Below, in pieces: positions 7,701 through 15,233 of a DNA stretch of 39,434 nucleotides. Both the position numbers and the translations under genes were made by a program. The notes beneath the pieces are model-generated. The model was given only the letters and a program-made list of their open reading frames with translations, had not been told where the DNA came from and did no database searches. Origin of the DNA: Treponema sp. UBA7590 (lineage in GTDB: Bacteria; Spirochaetota; Spirochaetia; Treponematales; Treponemataceae); NCBI GenBank assembly GCA_002478955.1, contig DLKK01000070.1:39895-79328 (forward strand), read 5' to 3'. The number at the start of each line of letters is the position of its first letter. The stretch's first letter is position 1.

Positions 7701-7860
7701 TGTTGCAAGCCGAATGGAATCATGCTGCACGCCGGGTCACATAAGATTCACAGATTCCGTCAAAAAAAATCTTGAAAAACAACATATTTCCTTTGACTAC
7801 AAAAAAGAAGAATGCGATGTAAAAGGCAAAGGAATTATGATGACGTATGAGATTGAGTAG
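4786..7860 (+). CDS. Sensor adenylate cyclase: periplasmic propeller, Y_Y_Y domain, class III cyclase
   Basis: A 1024-aa membrane sensor. After a signal peptide (cut near VAFAQF) come many two-component-regulator propeller repeats (motifs such as DGYIYFGT, NGFMWVGS, FGNVWVGT, DGFVWVGTDGGGV) to about residue 640, then a Y_Y_Y domain, one membrane helix at about 768-788, a short coiled linker, and a class III cyclase domain from about 845. Metal aspartates are D856 (FSDIVGF) and D900 (IGDSYM). K896 and the Asp in IYDIWGD are the adenine-specifying pair, and NVASRM carries the transition-state Asn/Arg, so the product should be cAMP. This sensor is usually joined to a histidine kinase; here the output is a cyclase. 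A likely receiver is the Crp-like protein at 993. Confidence 0.9.
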   Translation: MKKLLFISFCLFLASVAFAQFSSINNYVTRTWSSADGLPGNSVLDILQSKDGYIYFGTYECLVKFDGFEFQNLNKYSDSKMDFISARSIFEDSNGFMWVGSNDEGIQKFSRNSVEHIFTESGLPNNSVRSFIEDRFGNVWVGTASGVVYITPEGSIVKPAASEKTDISHVIVSQLYCDTAGRVWMLTTEENGIYLYSGNSFQRFENLNYLGNFVPSSISQDRNGNFWFGLGANGVVKVSNGVVDKIKSGTIIDYEPTKCIYPDSSGSMWFGTERGLVLFSDGVYTTYDDNTRIQNASINKILEDREHNIWIATDNGGIGKISLGKFRMNKLSSSVNAICEDKNNRVWLGTDEGLLCYKNDVSVQNELTDFCKNVRIRHVGVAQNGDILVNCYSKPAQIRFSKDRILSWSTDENLAGNKTRVSIEAKNGDIYCGTTTGLSVIHKDGSIKNFADAEGFDNKYIMCIYQDNDGFVWVGTDGGGVYLMKDENVVKKITTDSGLAGNVVFKILQDIEGRYWICTGSGISCFKGKANELVENELVAADTKFAETGGNLGFVNLTSANGLGSDSIFQILVDENDYAWMVSNRGISSVDFKDMLKVVDGKIQHIDCKFYNQNDGLKSSGANSTALSMKDKYGRLWFTMADGFAVYDPVRKNASSILPIIQIVELSVDDKVYKAFENPIQIPAGTKHIGIKYTGLSFTASDRNRFSYMLEGYDSDFSDLTAFRTVSFTNLKPGKYTFKVNVINGDGVKSEKPASVVLFQEAFFYQKAWFWILVALFIGGIIVSSFVLLSYNNKKRRLILETEIQKATVELEMAKDDSDRLLKNILPVSIAERMKGLAGEKTIADVFDNVTILFSDIVGFTKKTSNESAEDIVKSLNDLFSRFDERAEQMGVEKIKTIGDSYMAACGVPAKNENHALVMFNFALGMYKDLEEYNKTAKIKFELRIGLNSGKVIAGVIGLNRFIYDIWGDAVNVASRMESCCTPGHIRFTDSVKKNLEKQHISFDYKKEECDVKGKGIMMTYEIE

Positions 7861-7861
7861 T

Positions 7862-7950
7862 GGGGGGCGTTGTTCGTAAACTCGCGGAGTGACCCCGCAC
7901 GGTGGGTAGGGCGCAACGAAGTGCGACCGTAGGGCGGTTGTCTGCCCGCA
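7862..7950. repeat. GC-rich dispersed element E1
   Basis: A GC-rich non-coding block between the cyclase and hisA. Its order of blocks is GTTGTT, CGCGGAGTGACCCCGC, GGGTAGGGCG, CCGTAGGGCGG. The complement of 27797-27878 shows the same order (GTTGTT, GCGGGGTGCCCCCGC, GGGTAGGCG, CCGCAGGG), so the two are copies of one element in opposite orientation. Confidence 0.6.
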
Positions 7951-7961
7951 AAATCTTTTGA

Positions 7962-7990
7962 TTGTTAAATCTTGTGAAATTCGTTAAACT
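7962..7990 (+). promoter_or_regulatory. Putative hisA-hisIE promoter
   Basis: TTGTTA (7962-7967), a 17-bp spacer, TAAACT (7985-7990). The ATG follows 9 nt after the -10, with no Shine-Dalgarno, so the mRNA would be leaderless or nearly so. The -10 is two bases off consensus. Confidence 0.4.
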
Positions 7991-7999
7991 TTTAGCGTT

Positions 8000-9301
8000 A
8001 TGGTAATCAGTTCTATCGACCTAAAAGGCGGTCATGTTGTTCAGTTAAAAAATGGAAAAGAGCTCGTTTTGCAGCGCGATGATGCGGACGCTCTTATAAA
8101 AGAATTTGATAAATATGGTGAAGTTGCTGTTATCGACCTTGATGCGGCAATGGGAAATACAAATCCAAAAGGTGACACGGTTAATACGCCGCTTTTGAAA
8201 AGCCTTTTGAGAAAGGGAAATGTTCGCACCGGCGGCGGAGTTCGTTCTGTAAAGCGTGCGCGCGAATTGATTTCGCTTGGGGCTGAAAAAGTTATAATCG
8301 GTTCAAGTGCGTGGAAAAAGAATCCTGAAAACAATTCTGATGTTTTGAACACAGAATTCTTGGACGAGCTTGTTGCGGCAATCGGAAAACAGCGCGTTAT
8401 TATCGGTGTTGACGCTTTGAACGGAAAAATTGCTGTAAAAGGCTGGACTGAAACAATCGACGTTCCGCTTATTGAAGGCGCAAAACTTGCACAAAAATAT
8501 TGTTCCGAACTTCTTTTTACTTGTGTTGAAAAAGAAGGCTGTATGCAGGGAACAAATCTTGAGATGGCAAAAGAGCTTCGCGCTGCGGTAAGTTGCCGGG
8601 TTGTTGTTGCGGGCGGCGTTTCTTCAGAAGAAGAAATTGAAACGCTTGAAAAAATGCACTGCGACGTTCAGCTTGGAATGGCGCTCTACACAGATAAAGT
8701 CAGTTTAAAAAACGCTTTTGTGCACTGTCTTGACTGGCAAAAAACAGGCGGAATGATTCCCCTTATTGCGCAGGATGAGCGAAGCCGCGAAGTTCTGATG
8801 ATGGGCTACGCAAACCGCGAGTCGCTTGAAAAAACTTTTGAAACTGGAAAACTTACATTTTTTAGCCGTTCACGAAACACTTTGTGGACAAAAGGCGAAA
8901 CTTCTGGTCATTTTCTGGATGTTGTAAAACTTCGTGCAGATTGCGACCGCGACACAATTCTTGCAATTGTAAAACCGAATGGCGGCACGTGCCACACTGG
9001 AAGCTGGACTTGCTTTACTTCCGCGCCGGACGAAAAATCCACGCTTGAGCGCCTTTACGCGACAATTTCTGAACGTTTTGCAAATCCAAAGCCGGGCTCA
9101 TACACTGCAACGCTCGACAATAAACGCGTGCGCGAAAAAGTTGAGGAAGAGGCCGAGGAAATCTGCGAGGCAGACGGAAAGGACGAAGTTATCTGGGAGG
9201 CAGCTGACCTTCTGTATTTTGTGAGCGTTCTTATGTACAAAGAAGGTGTTAATTGGCAGGATGTCTATAACGAATTGGATAAGCGACATAAGGAAAAATA
9301 A
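8000..9301 (+). CDS. hisA-hisIE: HisA-HisI-HisE fusion (three histidine-pathway activities)
   Basis: A 433-aa fusion. Residues about 1-247 are a HisA barrel (ProFAR isomerase) with catalytic Asp7 in SSIDLKGG and the second Asp in GVDALNGK, plus TGGGVRS and VAGGVSS phosphate loops. Residues about 248-345 are HisI (phosphoribosyl-AMP cyclohydrolase) with SRSRNTLW, DCDRD and the zinc cysteines of TCHTGSWTCF. Residues about 346-433 are HisE (phosphoribosyl-ATP diphosphatase) with EEEAEEICEA and EAADLLYF. It should perform steps 2, 3 and 4 of histidine synthesis. HisI-HisE fusions are common; HisA at the N-terminus is not. hisD follows after 244 bp; hisG, B, C, F and H are not in the window. Confidence 0.92.
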   Translation: MVISSIDLKGGHVVQLKNGKELVLQRDDADALIKEFDKYGEVAVIDLDAAMGNTNPKGDTVNTPLLKSLLRKGNVRTGGGVRSVKRARELISLGAEKVIIGSSAWKKNPENNSDVLNTEFLDELVAAIGKQRVIIGVDALNGKIAVKGWTETIDVPLIEGAKLAQKYCSELLFTCVEKEGCMQGTNLEMAKELRAAVSCRVVVAGGVSSEEEIETLEKMHCDVQLGMALYTDKVSLKNAFVHCLDWQKTGGMIPLIAQDERSREVLMMGYANRESLEKTFETGKLTFFSRSRNTLWTKGETSGHFLDVVKLRADCDRDTILAIVKPNGGTCHTGSWTCFTSAPDEKSTLERLYATISERFANPKPGSYTATLDNKRVREKVEEEAEEICEADGKDEVIWEAADLLYFVSVLMYKEGVNWQDVYNELDKRHKEK

Positions 9302-9545
9302 AGAAATCGTGATGATTGAACCTTTGGGATGATTGAGCTTGTCGAAATCGAAATCATCAGGGAATTTATTTTGGGCGGCTTTTTTGTGATTTGCTGTAAG
9401 CAACCCACAAAAAATCAGGCTTTTCGTGGTTGCGTGCCAAGCACTTCATTGCTTCACATCGTTTCACTCTGTTTCGCAATCCGCCTTCGGCGGACCACTA
9501 CAATCCTTGCCGCATTCAAAAAGTCAAACAGAAATTGGAGTAAAA
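9302..9545. other. Intergenic region with hairpin elements between hisIE and hisD
   Basis: 244 non-coding bases. It holds GAGCTTGTCGAAATC (9338-9352), resembling a common REP-like sequence; a hairpin with 9-bp arms TTTTTTGTG (9380-9388) and CACAAAAAA (9406-9414); GTGC-CAA-GCAC (9434-9444); and TCCGCC-TTC-GGCGGA (9480-9494). The last two resemble the hairpin strings at 2369-2695 in style. The hisD Shine-Dalgarno (TTGGAG) closes it. No sure promoter is seen. Confidence 0.55.
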
Positions 9546-10913
9546 ATGATAAAAATTGTAAAAGCAAATGAACTTGAAGGGGAATGGTTTGAAGGTCGTT
9601 CCTTTGGAACAACAAATGAAACCGTTCATTCAATCATAGAAGATGTTGCTGCAAATGGCGATTCAGCCTTAAAAAAATACGGACAGAAATTTGACGTTTC
9701 ATCACCTGAAACATTTTTAATAGAAGAAAATGAATTAAAAGCCGCCGCGCAAAAACTTGAAAAAGAAAATCCGGAAATTTACAACGCAATCTGCTATTCC
9801 CACGAGCTTGCCTTAAAATTTGCTTTGCGCCAAAAATCTTCGTTCGATGATTTTGAAATTGAACTTACGCCCGGAATGTTTACGGGGCAAAAAACAATTC
9901 CTGTTGAGCGTGCCGGCGTTTATGTTCCGGCCGGAAGATTTCCGCTTGTTTCAACCGTTGTAATGACGGTTACTCCGGCAATTGCCGCTGGCGTAAAGGA
10001 AATTGTCCTTTGCACTCCGCCACGAATTCACCCAGAAGACAAATCCGCTGCACAAAAAGCTGGGCTTGGCGTTCCTGGAGCCCCTTTTGTTGGCGGTAAA
10101 CCTTATGCCGATGAAGGAATCATGGCGGCAGCATATATTTGCGGTGTAAAAAAATGCTATGCCTGCGGTGGTGCTCAGGCGATTGCGGCGATGGCGTATG
10201 GAACAGAGACAATTCCTCCGGTTGATGTGATTGTTGGTCCAGGAAACAAGTTTGTTGCCGCCGCAAAAAAAGAAGTCTACGGAAAAGTCGGAATCGATAT
10301 GGTTGCCGGTCCTACGGAAGTTTTTGTTATTGCCGACAAATCTGCAAATCCACAGTGGGTTGCCGCCGATCTTTTGGCGCAGGCGGAACACGATGTTGTT
10401 GCCCAGCCGGTTCTTGCAACAGACAGCGAGGAATTCGCGGCAAAAATCAGTGAACAGATTGAAAAGCAGCTGGAAAAACTTTCCACAAAGGAAATTGCCC
10501 GCCAAAGCATCGACAATTGCGGTCGAATCATAATTTGTGATGACTTGGAGCAGGCGGCGGAACTTGCAAATCTAAAGGCGCCTGAGCATCTTGAGCTTGC
10601 AATGGAATCTGGCGCATTGCGCGATAAAATTCAATCGCTTGTGCACAATTTTGGTTCTTTGTTCATCGGTGATTACGCTGCTGAAGTCTTTGGTGATTAT
10701 GCGGCAGGTTTGAACCACACGTTGCCAACAAGCGGCTCTGCAAGGTTTACAGGCGGCTTGAGCGTCCGTGTTTTCCTGAAAACTGTAACAACTTTGCGTG
10801 CGGAAAAAGGCAGCGAAGGCTTGAAAAAAAGCGCGACAGCGGCTGGTTTTCTTGGCGATGCGGAAGGACTTGCCGCACATGCGCATGCTGCTAGAATCAG
10901 ATTGGGAGAATAA
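9546..10913 (+). CDS. hisD: Histidinol dehydrogenase
   Basis: 455 aa. Oxidises L-histidinol to histidine with two NAD+, the last two pathway steps, in the cytoplasm. Family signatures are present in order: VYVPAGRFPLVST, a GGAQAIAAMAYGTETI motif, GPGNKFVAAAK, DMVAGPTEV, LLAQAEHD with the conserved Gln-His pair that binds zinc and substrate, APEHLEL, and GDYAAGLNHTLPTSG. Full length. An in-frame start 120 bases earlier lies inside the hairpin-rich spacer and encodes no family sequence; I chose the ATG at 9546 behind TTGGAG. The def start codon follows one base after the stop, so hisD and def are co-transcribed. Confidence 0.95.
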   Translation: MIKIVKANELEGEWFEGRSFGTTNETVHSIIEDVAANGDSALKKYGQKFDVSSPETFLIEENELKAAAQKLEKENPEIYNAICYSHELALKFALRQKSSFDDFEIELTPGMFTGQKTIPVERAGVYVPAGRFPLVSTVVMTVTPAIAAGVKEIVLCTPPRIHPEDKSAAQKAGLGVPGAPFVGGKPYADEGIMAAAYICGVKKCYACGGAQAIAAMAYGTETIPPVDVIVGPGNKFVAAAKKEVYGKVGIDMVAGPTEVFVIADKSANPQWVAADLLAQAEHDVVAQPVLATDSEEFAAKISEQIEKQLEKLSTKEIARQSIDNCGRIIICDDLEQAAELANLKAPEHLELAMESGALRDKIQSLVHNFGSLFIGDYAAEVFGDYAAGLNHTLPTSGSARFTGGLSVRVFLKTVTTLRAEKGSEGLKKSATAAGFLGDAEGLAAHAHAARIRLGE

Positions 10914-10914
10914 A

Positions 10915-11478
10915 ATGAGAATAACAAAACTTGGTGAAGATATACTGCGAAAGGTTGCAGAACCTGTAAAGCCGGAAGAAATAAACGATGAATTCCGTGC
11001 ATTCATAAATGAAATGTTTGAGGCAATGATTAGCGCTGACGGAGTGGGGCTTGCCGGGCCACAAGCCGGAATCAGCAAACGCGTTTTTGTTGTGATTGCA
11101 GATGATGATGTTCGCCGCGTTTTTATAAATCCGCAGATTATAAGCACAAGCGCTGAGCTTTGTGACTACGAGGAAGGTTGTCTTAGTATTCCCGGTGTTT
11201 ATGAGAATATCCAAAGACCGTCAAAAGTTACAGTCCAGGCTTTTAATGAAAAAGGAAAGCCGTTTACGCTTGAGGCAGATGGACTTTTGGCTCGGATAAT
11301 CCAGCATGAAAACGACCATCTTGACGGATATTTGTTTATTGACCGTGGCGATCCAGTTTTTGCGGAAAAAACAGTAAATCAATTTAAAAAACGTGCAGAA
11401 CGTGCAGAAAAAAAACGCCTTGAACGCGAGGCAAAAGCCCGAAAAATCGCGGCGAAAATTGCCGCAAAAAACAAATAA
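10915..11478 (+). CDS. def: Peptide deformylase
   Basis: 187 aa. Removes the formyl group from the initiator Met of new proteins. The three metal and active-site motifs are intact: GVGLAGPQAG, EGCLSIPG (Cys ligand) and QHENDHLDG (HExxH). The C-terminus carries a long Lys/Arg/Ala-rich tail beyond the catalytic core. The start is fixed by GGGAG in the last codons of hisD, and the MRITKLGEDILR opening is typical. It is paired with fmt 15 nt downstream, so the enzymes that add and remove the formyl group are coupled, as in many bacteria. Confidence 0.95.
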   Translation: MRITKLGEDILRKVAEPVKPEEINDEFRAFINEMFEAMISADGVGLAGPQAGISKRVFVVIADDDVRRVFINPQIISTSAELCDYEEGCLSIPGVYENIQRPSKVTVQAFNEKGKPFTLEADGLLARIIQHENDHLDGYLFIDRGDPVFAEKTVNQFKKRAERAEKKRLEREAKARKIAAKIAAKNK

Positions 11479-11493
11479 AGAATTGAGGAAAAA

Positions 11494-12465
11494 ATGCTAA
11501 AAGTTTTGTATGCAGGAAGTCCAGGAGCTTCAGCAAAAACGCTAAGGCTCCTGAAGGAAAAAGAAAATCTTTTTGATTATAAAATTGTTGGCGTTCTTAC
11601 AAATCCTCCAAGCGCAAAAGGCCGCCACAAGGCATTGGTTCCGACTTTTGTGGCTCAGACCGCGGAAGAATTTGGAATTCCAGTTTTTTCACCGGAACAT
11701 CTTGATTCTGCTGCGCGCGAGGATGTTTTAAAACTTGGGGCGGATATTCTTGTCAGTTTTGCTTACGGTCATATTTTCGGATCTAAATTTCTTGGACTTT
11801 TTAAATTCGGCGGAATAAATCTTCATCCTTCAGCATTGCCAAAATATCGTGGTTGCGCTCCTATAAATGCCGCGATTTTAAATGGCGACAAGGAAACTGC
11901 TTTTTCTGTTCAAAAACTTGATTTAAAAATGGATGAAGGAAATCTTTTAGCGCAGGAAATTGTTTCGCTTTCTGGAACAGAGACGGCTGGAACTTTGCTT
12001 GATGCTGCGGCAACTCGTGGTGCGGAAATGATTTCAGAAATTCTCCGCGATGTTTCAAAAAATGGTTCGCTTGCGGATGGAATTCCTCAGTCAGGAGAGG
12101 CTAGCTACACAACTTTTATAAAAAAAGATGATGCAAAAATTGACTGGAACGAAACTGCGGAAAAAATTGACTGCAAAGTTCGCGCTTACAATCCTGAACC
12201 AATTGCATGGACAACAGAAAATTCTTTACCACTAAAAATAATTTCTGGAATTCCGATTTCCAAGGAAGATGAAAAAAATCTAGTTATTGAAGAAAAGTCT
12301 TTGCCAGGAACGGTTCTCTGCGTCCTGAAGAACAAGGGAATCATTGTAAAATGCGGAAAAGGATTTTTTGCCATTACAAAACTTCAGCGCCAGGGAAAAA
12401 ACGCAATGGATTTCAAGTCATTCCTGAACGGCGCAAAAGATTTTATCGGAAAAAAACTTGGTTGA
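11494..12465 (+). CDS. fmt: Methionyl-tRNA formyltransferase
   Basis: 323 aa. Formylates Met-tRNAi using 10-formyl-tetrahydrofolate, giving the initiator for translation. It shows the formyltransferase core with the catalytic Asn and His in GINLHPSALPKYRG, the conserved Asp in LKMDEGNLL, and the C-terminal tRNA-binding OB domain from about residue 205. The N-terminal loop reads GSPGASAKTL instead of the more usual GTPEFA. The ribosome-binding site is GAGG upstream of the ATG. It lies directly downstream of def in one operon. Length is normal. Confidence 0.94.
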   Translation: MLKVLYAGSPGASAKTLRLLKEKENLFDYKIVGVLTNPPSAKGRHKALVPTFVAQTAEEFGIPVFSPEHLDSAAREDVLKLGADILVSFAYGHIFGSKFLGLFKFGGINLHPSALPKYRGCAPINAAILNGDKETAFSVQKLDLKMDEGNLLAQEIVSLSGTETAGTLLDAAATRGAEMISEILRDVSKNGSLADGIPQSGEASYTTFIKKDDAKIDWNETAEKIDCKVRAYNPEPIAWTTENSLPLKIISGIPISKEDEKNLVIEEKSLPGTVLCVLKNKGIIVKCGKGFFAITKLQRQGKNAMDFKSFLNGAKDFIGKKLG

Positions 12466-12478
12466 GAGTGAAGTCTGA

Positions 12479-12546
12479 GTTTGTTATGAATCCGCAAATT
12501 GCCGTGCTTTTTCTGGTAGCACACTCAATTCGTATGCGGAATAAAC
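12479..12546. other. Long imperfect hairpin between fmt and the PASTA gene
   Basis: Nested complementary segments flank a short loop: GTTT with AAAC, TCCGCA (12491-12496) with TGCGGA (12535-12540), AATTG with CAATT, and GTGCT with AGCAC. No T-run follows, so it is not an obvious intrinsic terminator. It could be an RNA structure or a remnant repeat. Confidence 0.45.
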
Positions 12547-12579
12547 TTCAAACTTCATATCAAACTTAAAAAATCTGAC

Positions 12580-12608
12580 TTTAAAATAATAAACGAAAAT
12601 GGTAATAT
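12580..12608 (+). promoter_or_regulatory. Putative promoter of the PASTA gene
   Basis: TAATAT at 12603-12608 sits exactly 6 nt before the ATG. A weak -35 (TTTAAA) lies 17 bp upstream. No Shine-Dalgarno is present, so a leaderless mRNA is likely. Confidence 0.45.
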
Positions 12609-12614
12609 AAAAAA

Positions 12615-13712
12615 ATGGATAAAGGAAAAATTATTGAAAAAATAAAAACTGTTGGAAAATCAACTGGCGAGAAAATTGTTGAAGGCGGGAAAAAAGTGAA
12701 AAATTTCAGACCTTCACGTGTTGCGCTTAATAATTATTTTGAAAGCCTTCAGGCAAACGGAAAAACCTTGATTTTAACCGTTATTGCCGCTGTTATTGTT
12801 TTGGCGTTTTTTGCCTGCGTTATTTTCTTTGTTCATGTAAAAGGGCCGGAAGAAGTTATGGTTCCAGATGTTTGTGGCAAGGAACTTACGGATGCTTTGC
12901 TTGAAATGCAGAAAAAAGAGCTTTATCCAAAAATCACATTGCGGTATTCTGAAACGCCTGGTGATAAAGGAAAAATTCTTGATCAGAATCCTTCTGCTGG
13001 TTCTATTGTAAAAGGTTATAGCCGGGTTTCGCTTGTTGTAAGCCGTGGTGTAATTGTTGATCATGTTGGAAATTATATAGGCCAGAATTTTGACCAGCTA
13101 AAAATGGATCTTCAGACTTTGTTCGCCGGACATACTCAGTCTTTGATTGTTCTTGCCGAACCTGAATACAAACCAGACACATCTGATGCCGGCACAATTC
13201 TTGAACAGGATGTTCCTGAAGGAACAGATATTTCAGAGCCAGTTACGCTTCATCTTGTTGTAAGCCGCGGACCTACTTATGAAAATACTAGGGTTCCAAA
13301 ACTTGTTGGTCTTTCTGTAAATGATATTCTTGCGGTTATTGCTCGAAGCCGGATTATTTTTGATTTCACTTCGCATAATGCAAAAAATGGAGAAAAACCT
13401 GGAACTGTTGTTGCTCAGCAGGAATTTGAGCAAGAATTTGTTCCGAATTATTCAAGGATGACTGTTGATATGGCTATGCCTGTTGGCGAATTTGAAGGAA
13501 ATATGTATGGAATTTTCCAGTCGGATTTGACAGATTATCCTTATCCGGTTTCAATGCGCCTTGATGCCACAACAGAAGATGGAAATACTTATACACTTGT
13601 GAACTTTCTGCATACAGGAGCAAATCTCACAATTCCTTACGCTGTGCCGCGAAATACAGTCTTGACGCTTTACGTTGTTGATAAAGCTCAGAAAAAAGTA
13701 ACTGTCCGCTAG
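12615..13712 (+). CDS. Membrane protein with three PASTA domains
   Basis: A 365-aa protein with a basic cytoplasmic N-terminus of about 50 residues, one membrane helix (about 52-75) and three extracytoplasmic PASTA domains at about 80-145, 146-218 and 222-290, each ending in an LVVSRG-like strand. The remaining 75 residues form an unassigned C-terminal segment. PASTA domains bind peptidoglycan fragments or cell-wall precursors; elsewhere they sit on Ser/Thr kinases or class B penicillin-binding proteins, but no kinase or transpeptidase domain is present here. Position after def-fmt resembles the place of the PASTA kinase cluster in Firmicutes. A cell-wall sensing or scaffold role is an inference. 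Confidence 0.8.
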   Translation: MDKGKIIEKIKTVGKSTGEKIVEGGKKVKNFRPSRVALNNYFESLQANGKTLILTVIAAVIVLAFFACVIFFVHVKGPEEVMVPDVCGKELTDALLEMQKKELYPKITLRYSETPGDKGKILDQNPSAGSIVKGYSRVSLVVSRGVIVDHVGNYIGQNFDQLKMDLQTLFAGHTQSLIVLAEPEYKPDTSDAGTILEQDVPEGTDISEPVTLHLVVSRGPTYENTRVPKLVGLSVNDILAVIARSRIIFDFTSHNAKNGEKPGTVVAQQEFEQEFVPNYSRMTVDMAMPVGEFEGNMYGIFQSDLTDYPYPVSMRLDATTEDGNTYTLVNFLHTGANLTIPYAVPRNTVLTLYVVDKAQKKVTVR

Positions 13713-13724
13713 CTTGGAGCAAAA

Positions 13725-15233
13725 ATGAATAAACCGCTGATTTGCCTGACTCTTACAGGAAAAACCCTTTTGGAGGATGCCGAGCTTGTAAAAAAATATG
13801 CCCAGCATATCGATATTGCGGAGCTTCGAGTTGATCATCTTGATGAGGATGAGCGGCTGAATGTCCGTGATTTTCCTTCAATGATAAGCATTCCGTGCAT
13901 TCTTACGATTCGGCGTGTTGAAGATGGCGGTTTGTATGATAGCGGTGAATTTTCCAGAACTGCATTGTTTGGAAGGGCATTGGCTTACGCTAATCAAAAT
14001 CCTACAAAGAATTTTGCCTATGTTGATTTTGAGGAAGATTTCAATGTTCCAGGATTGATTGATTCAGCACAGGCGTTTGGAATAAAAATTATAAGAAGTT
14101 GTCATAAATTTGATGGACCTGTGAAAAATCTTCGGGAACGTTGTCTTGGAATGCGAAGAACTCAGTTTGAGATTCCGAAAATTGCGTTTATGCCAAAAAC
14201 TTTAAGCGACGTGACTCAACTCTTTAAGGAGGCTGCCGGAATCAATGATTTTCCGCATATTTTTGTTGCAATGGGAAATCTTGGCGTTCCAAGCAGAATT
14301 CTCGCCTCGAAATTAAATTCTTTCTTGACTTATACATCTCCGCTGGAAACACGCGGAAACACTGCGGAAATTGGCCACATTGACCCGATTGCGCTGAACG
14401 AAATGTATCGTTTTAGGGAAATTGATGAGCATACCAGATTTTTTGCAGTAACCGGATTTCCTCTGAAAGTCACTTCAAGTCCACTGATTCATAATCAAGG
14501 CTATCAGGCTCACAATATGAATAACGTTTTTATTCCGATGGCTTCTACTTCTATGGCAGAATCTCTGGAATTTGCGGAAGAACTTGGAATAAAAGGAATG
14601 GCGGTTACGGTTCCTTACAAATGCGATGCAATGGAAATTGCGGATGAAATTGGGCTTGAAGTAAGCGAAATCGGTGCGTGCAATACTTTGGTAAAAGATT
14701 TTAGCCAATGGGTTGGACATAACACTGACGCAATGGGATTCCAGCGCGCCCTGGAGGAATTTCTTGGCATAAAAAAACTTCACCGCAGAAAAGTTGCAAT
14801 TATCGGAGCGGGTGGAGCCAGCCGGGCAATCGCTTTTGCAATAAAACAAATGGGCGGAAAGGCGTGTGTTTTCAATCGTACTGTTTCGCACGCAAAATCT
14901 CTTGCGGAAGATTTTGGTTTTGAGTATGCACCTTTGGATCCAGAAAGTCTTCCGGTGCTTGAACGCTATTCAGATATTATAATTCAGACCACAAAAGTCG
15001 GAATGAATTCTGCGGATGAGCCAAACAGAGAAAACAATCCGCTTTGGTTTTATCAATTTAAAGGTTCAGAAAATCTTTTTGACATTGTTTATGATCCAAG
15101 CGTGACACCTATAATGAAAGTTGCCCAAGATGCCGGCTGTAAAGTATGCAACGGTTATGCAATGTTGAAATATCAGGGATACAGACAATTTAAATATTTT
15201 ACAGGAGTTGATTATGAGTCTAAATCAGAGTGA
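13725..15233 (+). CDS. aroDE: AroD-AroE fusion: 3-dehydroquinate dehydratase / shikimate dehydrogenase
   Basis: A 502-aa bifunctional shikimate-pathway enzyme. Residues about 1-225 are a type I dehydroquinase; the His in RSCHKFDG and the Schiff-base Lys in PKIAFMP are present. Residues about 235-502 are shikimate dehydrogenase with SSPLIHN, the catalytic Lys in GMAVTVPYK, GHNTDAMGF, and the NADP loop GAGGASRAI. It converts 3-dehydroquinate to shikimate. Fused AroD-AroE is known from plants and Chlamydiae. Its product pathway ends in chorismate, substrate of the trp operon in this window. The ribosome-binding site is TTGGAG. The last 20 bases overlap rpiA. Confidence 0.94.
   Translation: MNKPLICLTLTGKTLLEDAELVKKYAQHIDIAELRVDHLDEDERLNVRDFPSMISIPCILTIRRVEDGGLYDSGEFSRTALFGRALAYANQNPTKNFAYVDFEEDFNVPGLIDSAQAFGIKIIRSCHKFDGPVKNLRERCLGMRRTQFEIPKIAFMPKTLSDVTQLFKEAAGINDFPHIFVAMGNLGVPSRILASKLNSFLTYTSPLETRGNTAEIGHIDPIALNEMYRFREIDEHTRFFAVTGFPLKVTSSPLIHNQGYQAHNMNNVFIPMASTSMAESLEFAEELGIKGMAVTVPYKCDAMEIADEIGLEVSEIGACNTLVKDFSQWVGHNTDAMGFQRALEEFLGIKKLHRRKVAIIGAGGASRAIAFAIKQMGGKACVFNRTVSHAKSLAEDFGFEYAPLDPESLPVLERYSDIIIQTTKVGMNSADEPNRENNPLWFYQFKGSENLFDIVYDPSVTPIMKVAQDAGCKVCNGYAMLKYQGYRQFKYFTGVDYESKSE

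Noticed and set aside
9426..9545. Longer N-terminus for HisD
   Set aside because: The 40 extra residues translate the hairpin-rich spacer; TTGGAG and the family start both support the ATG at 9546.
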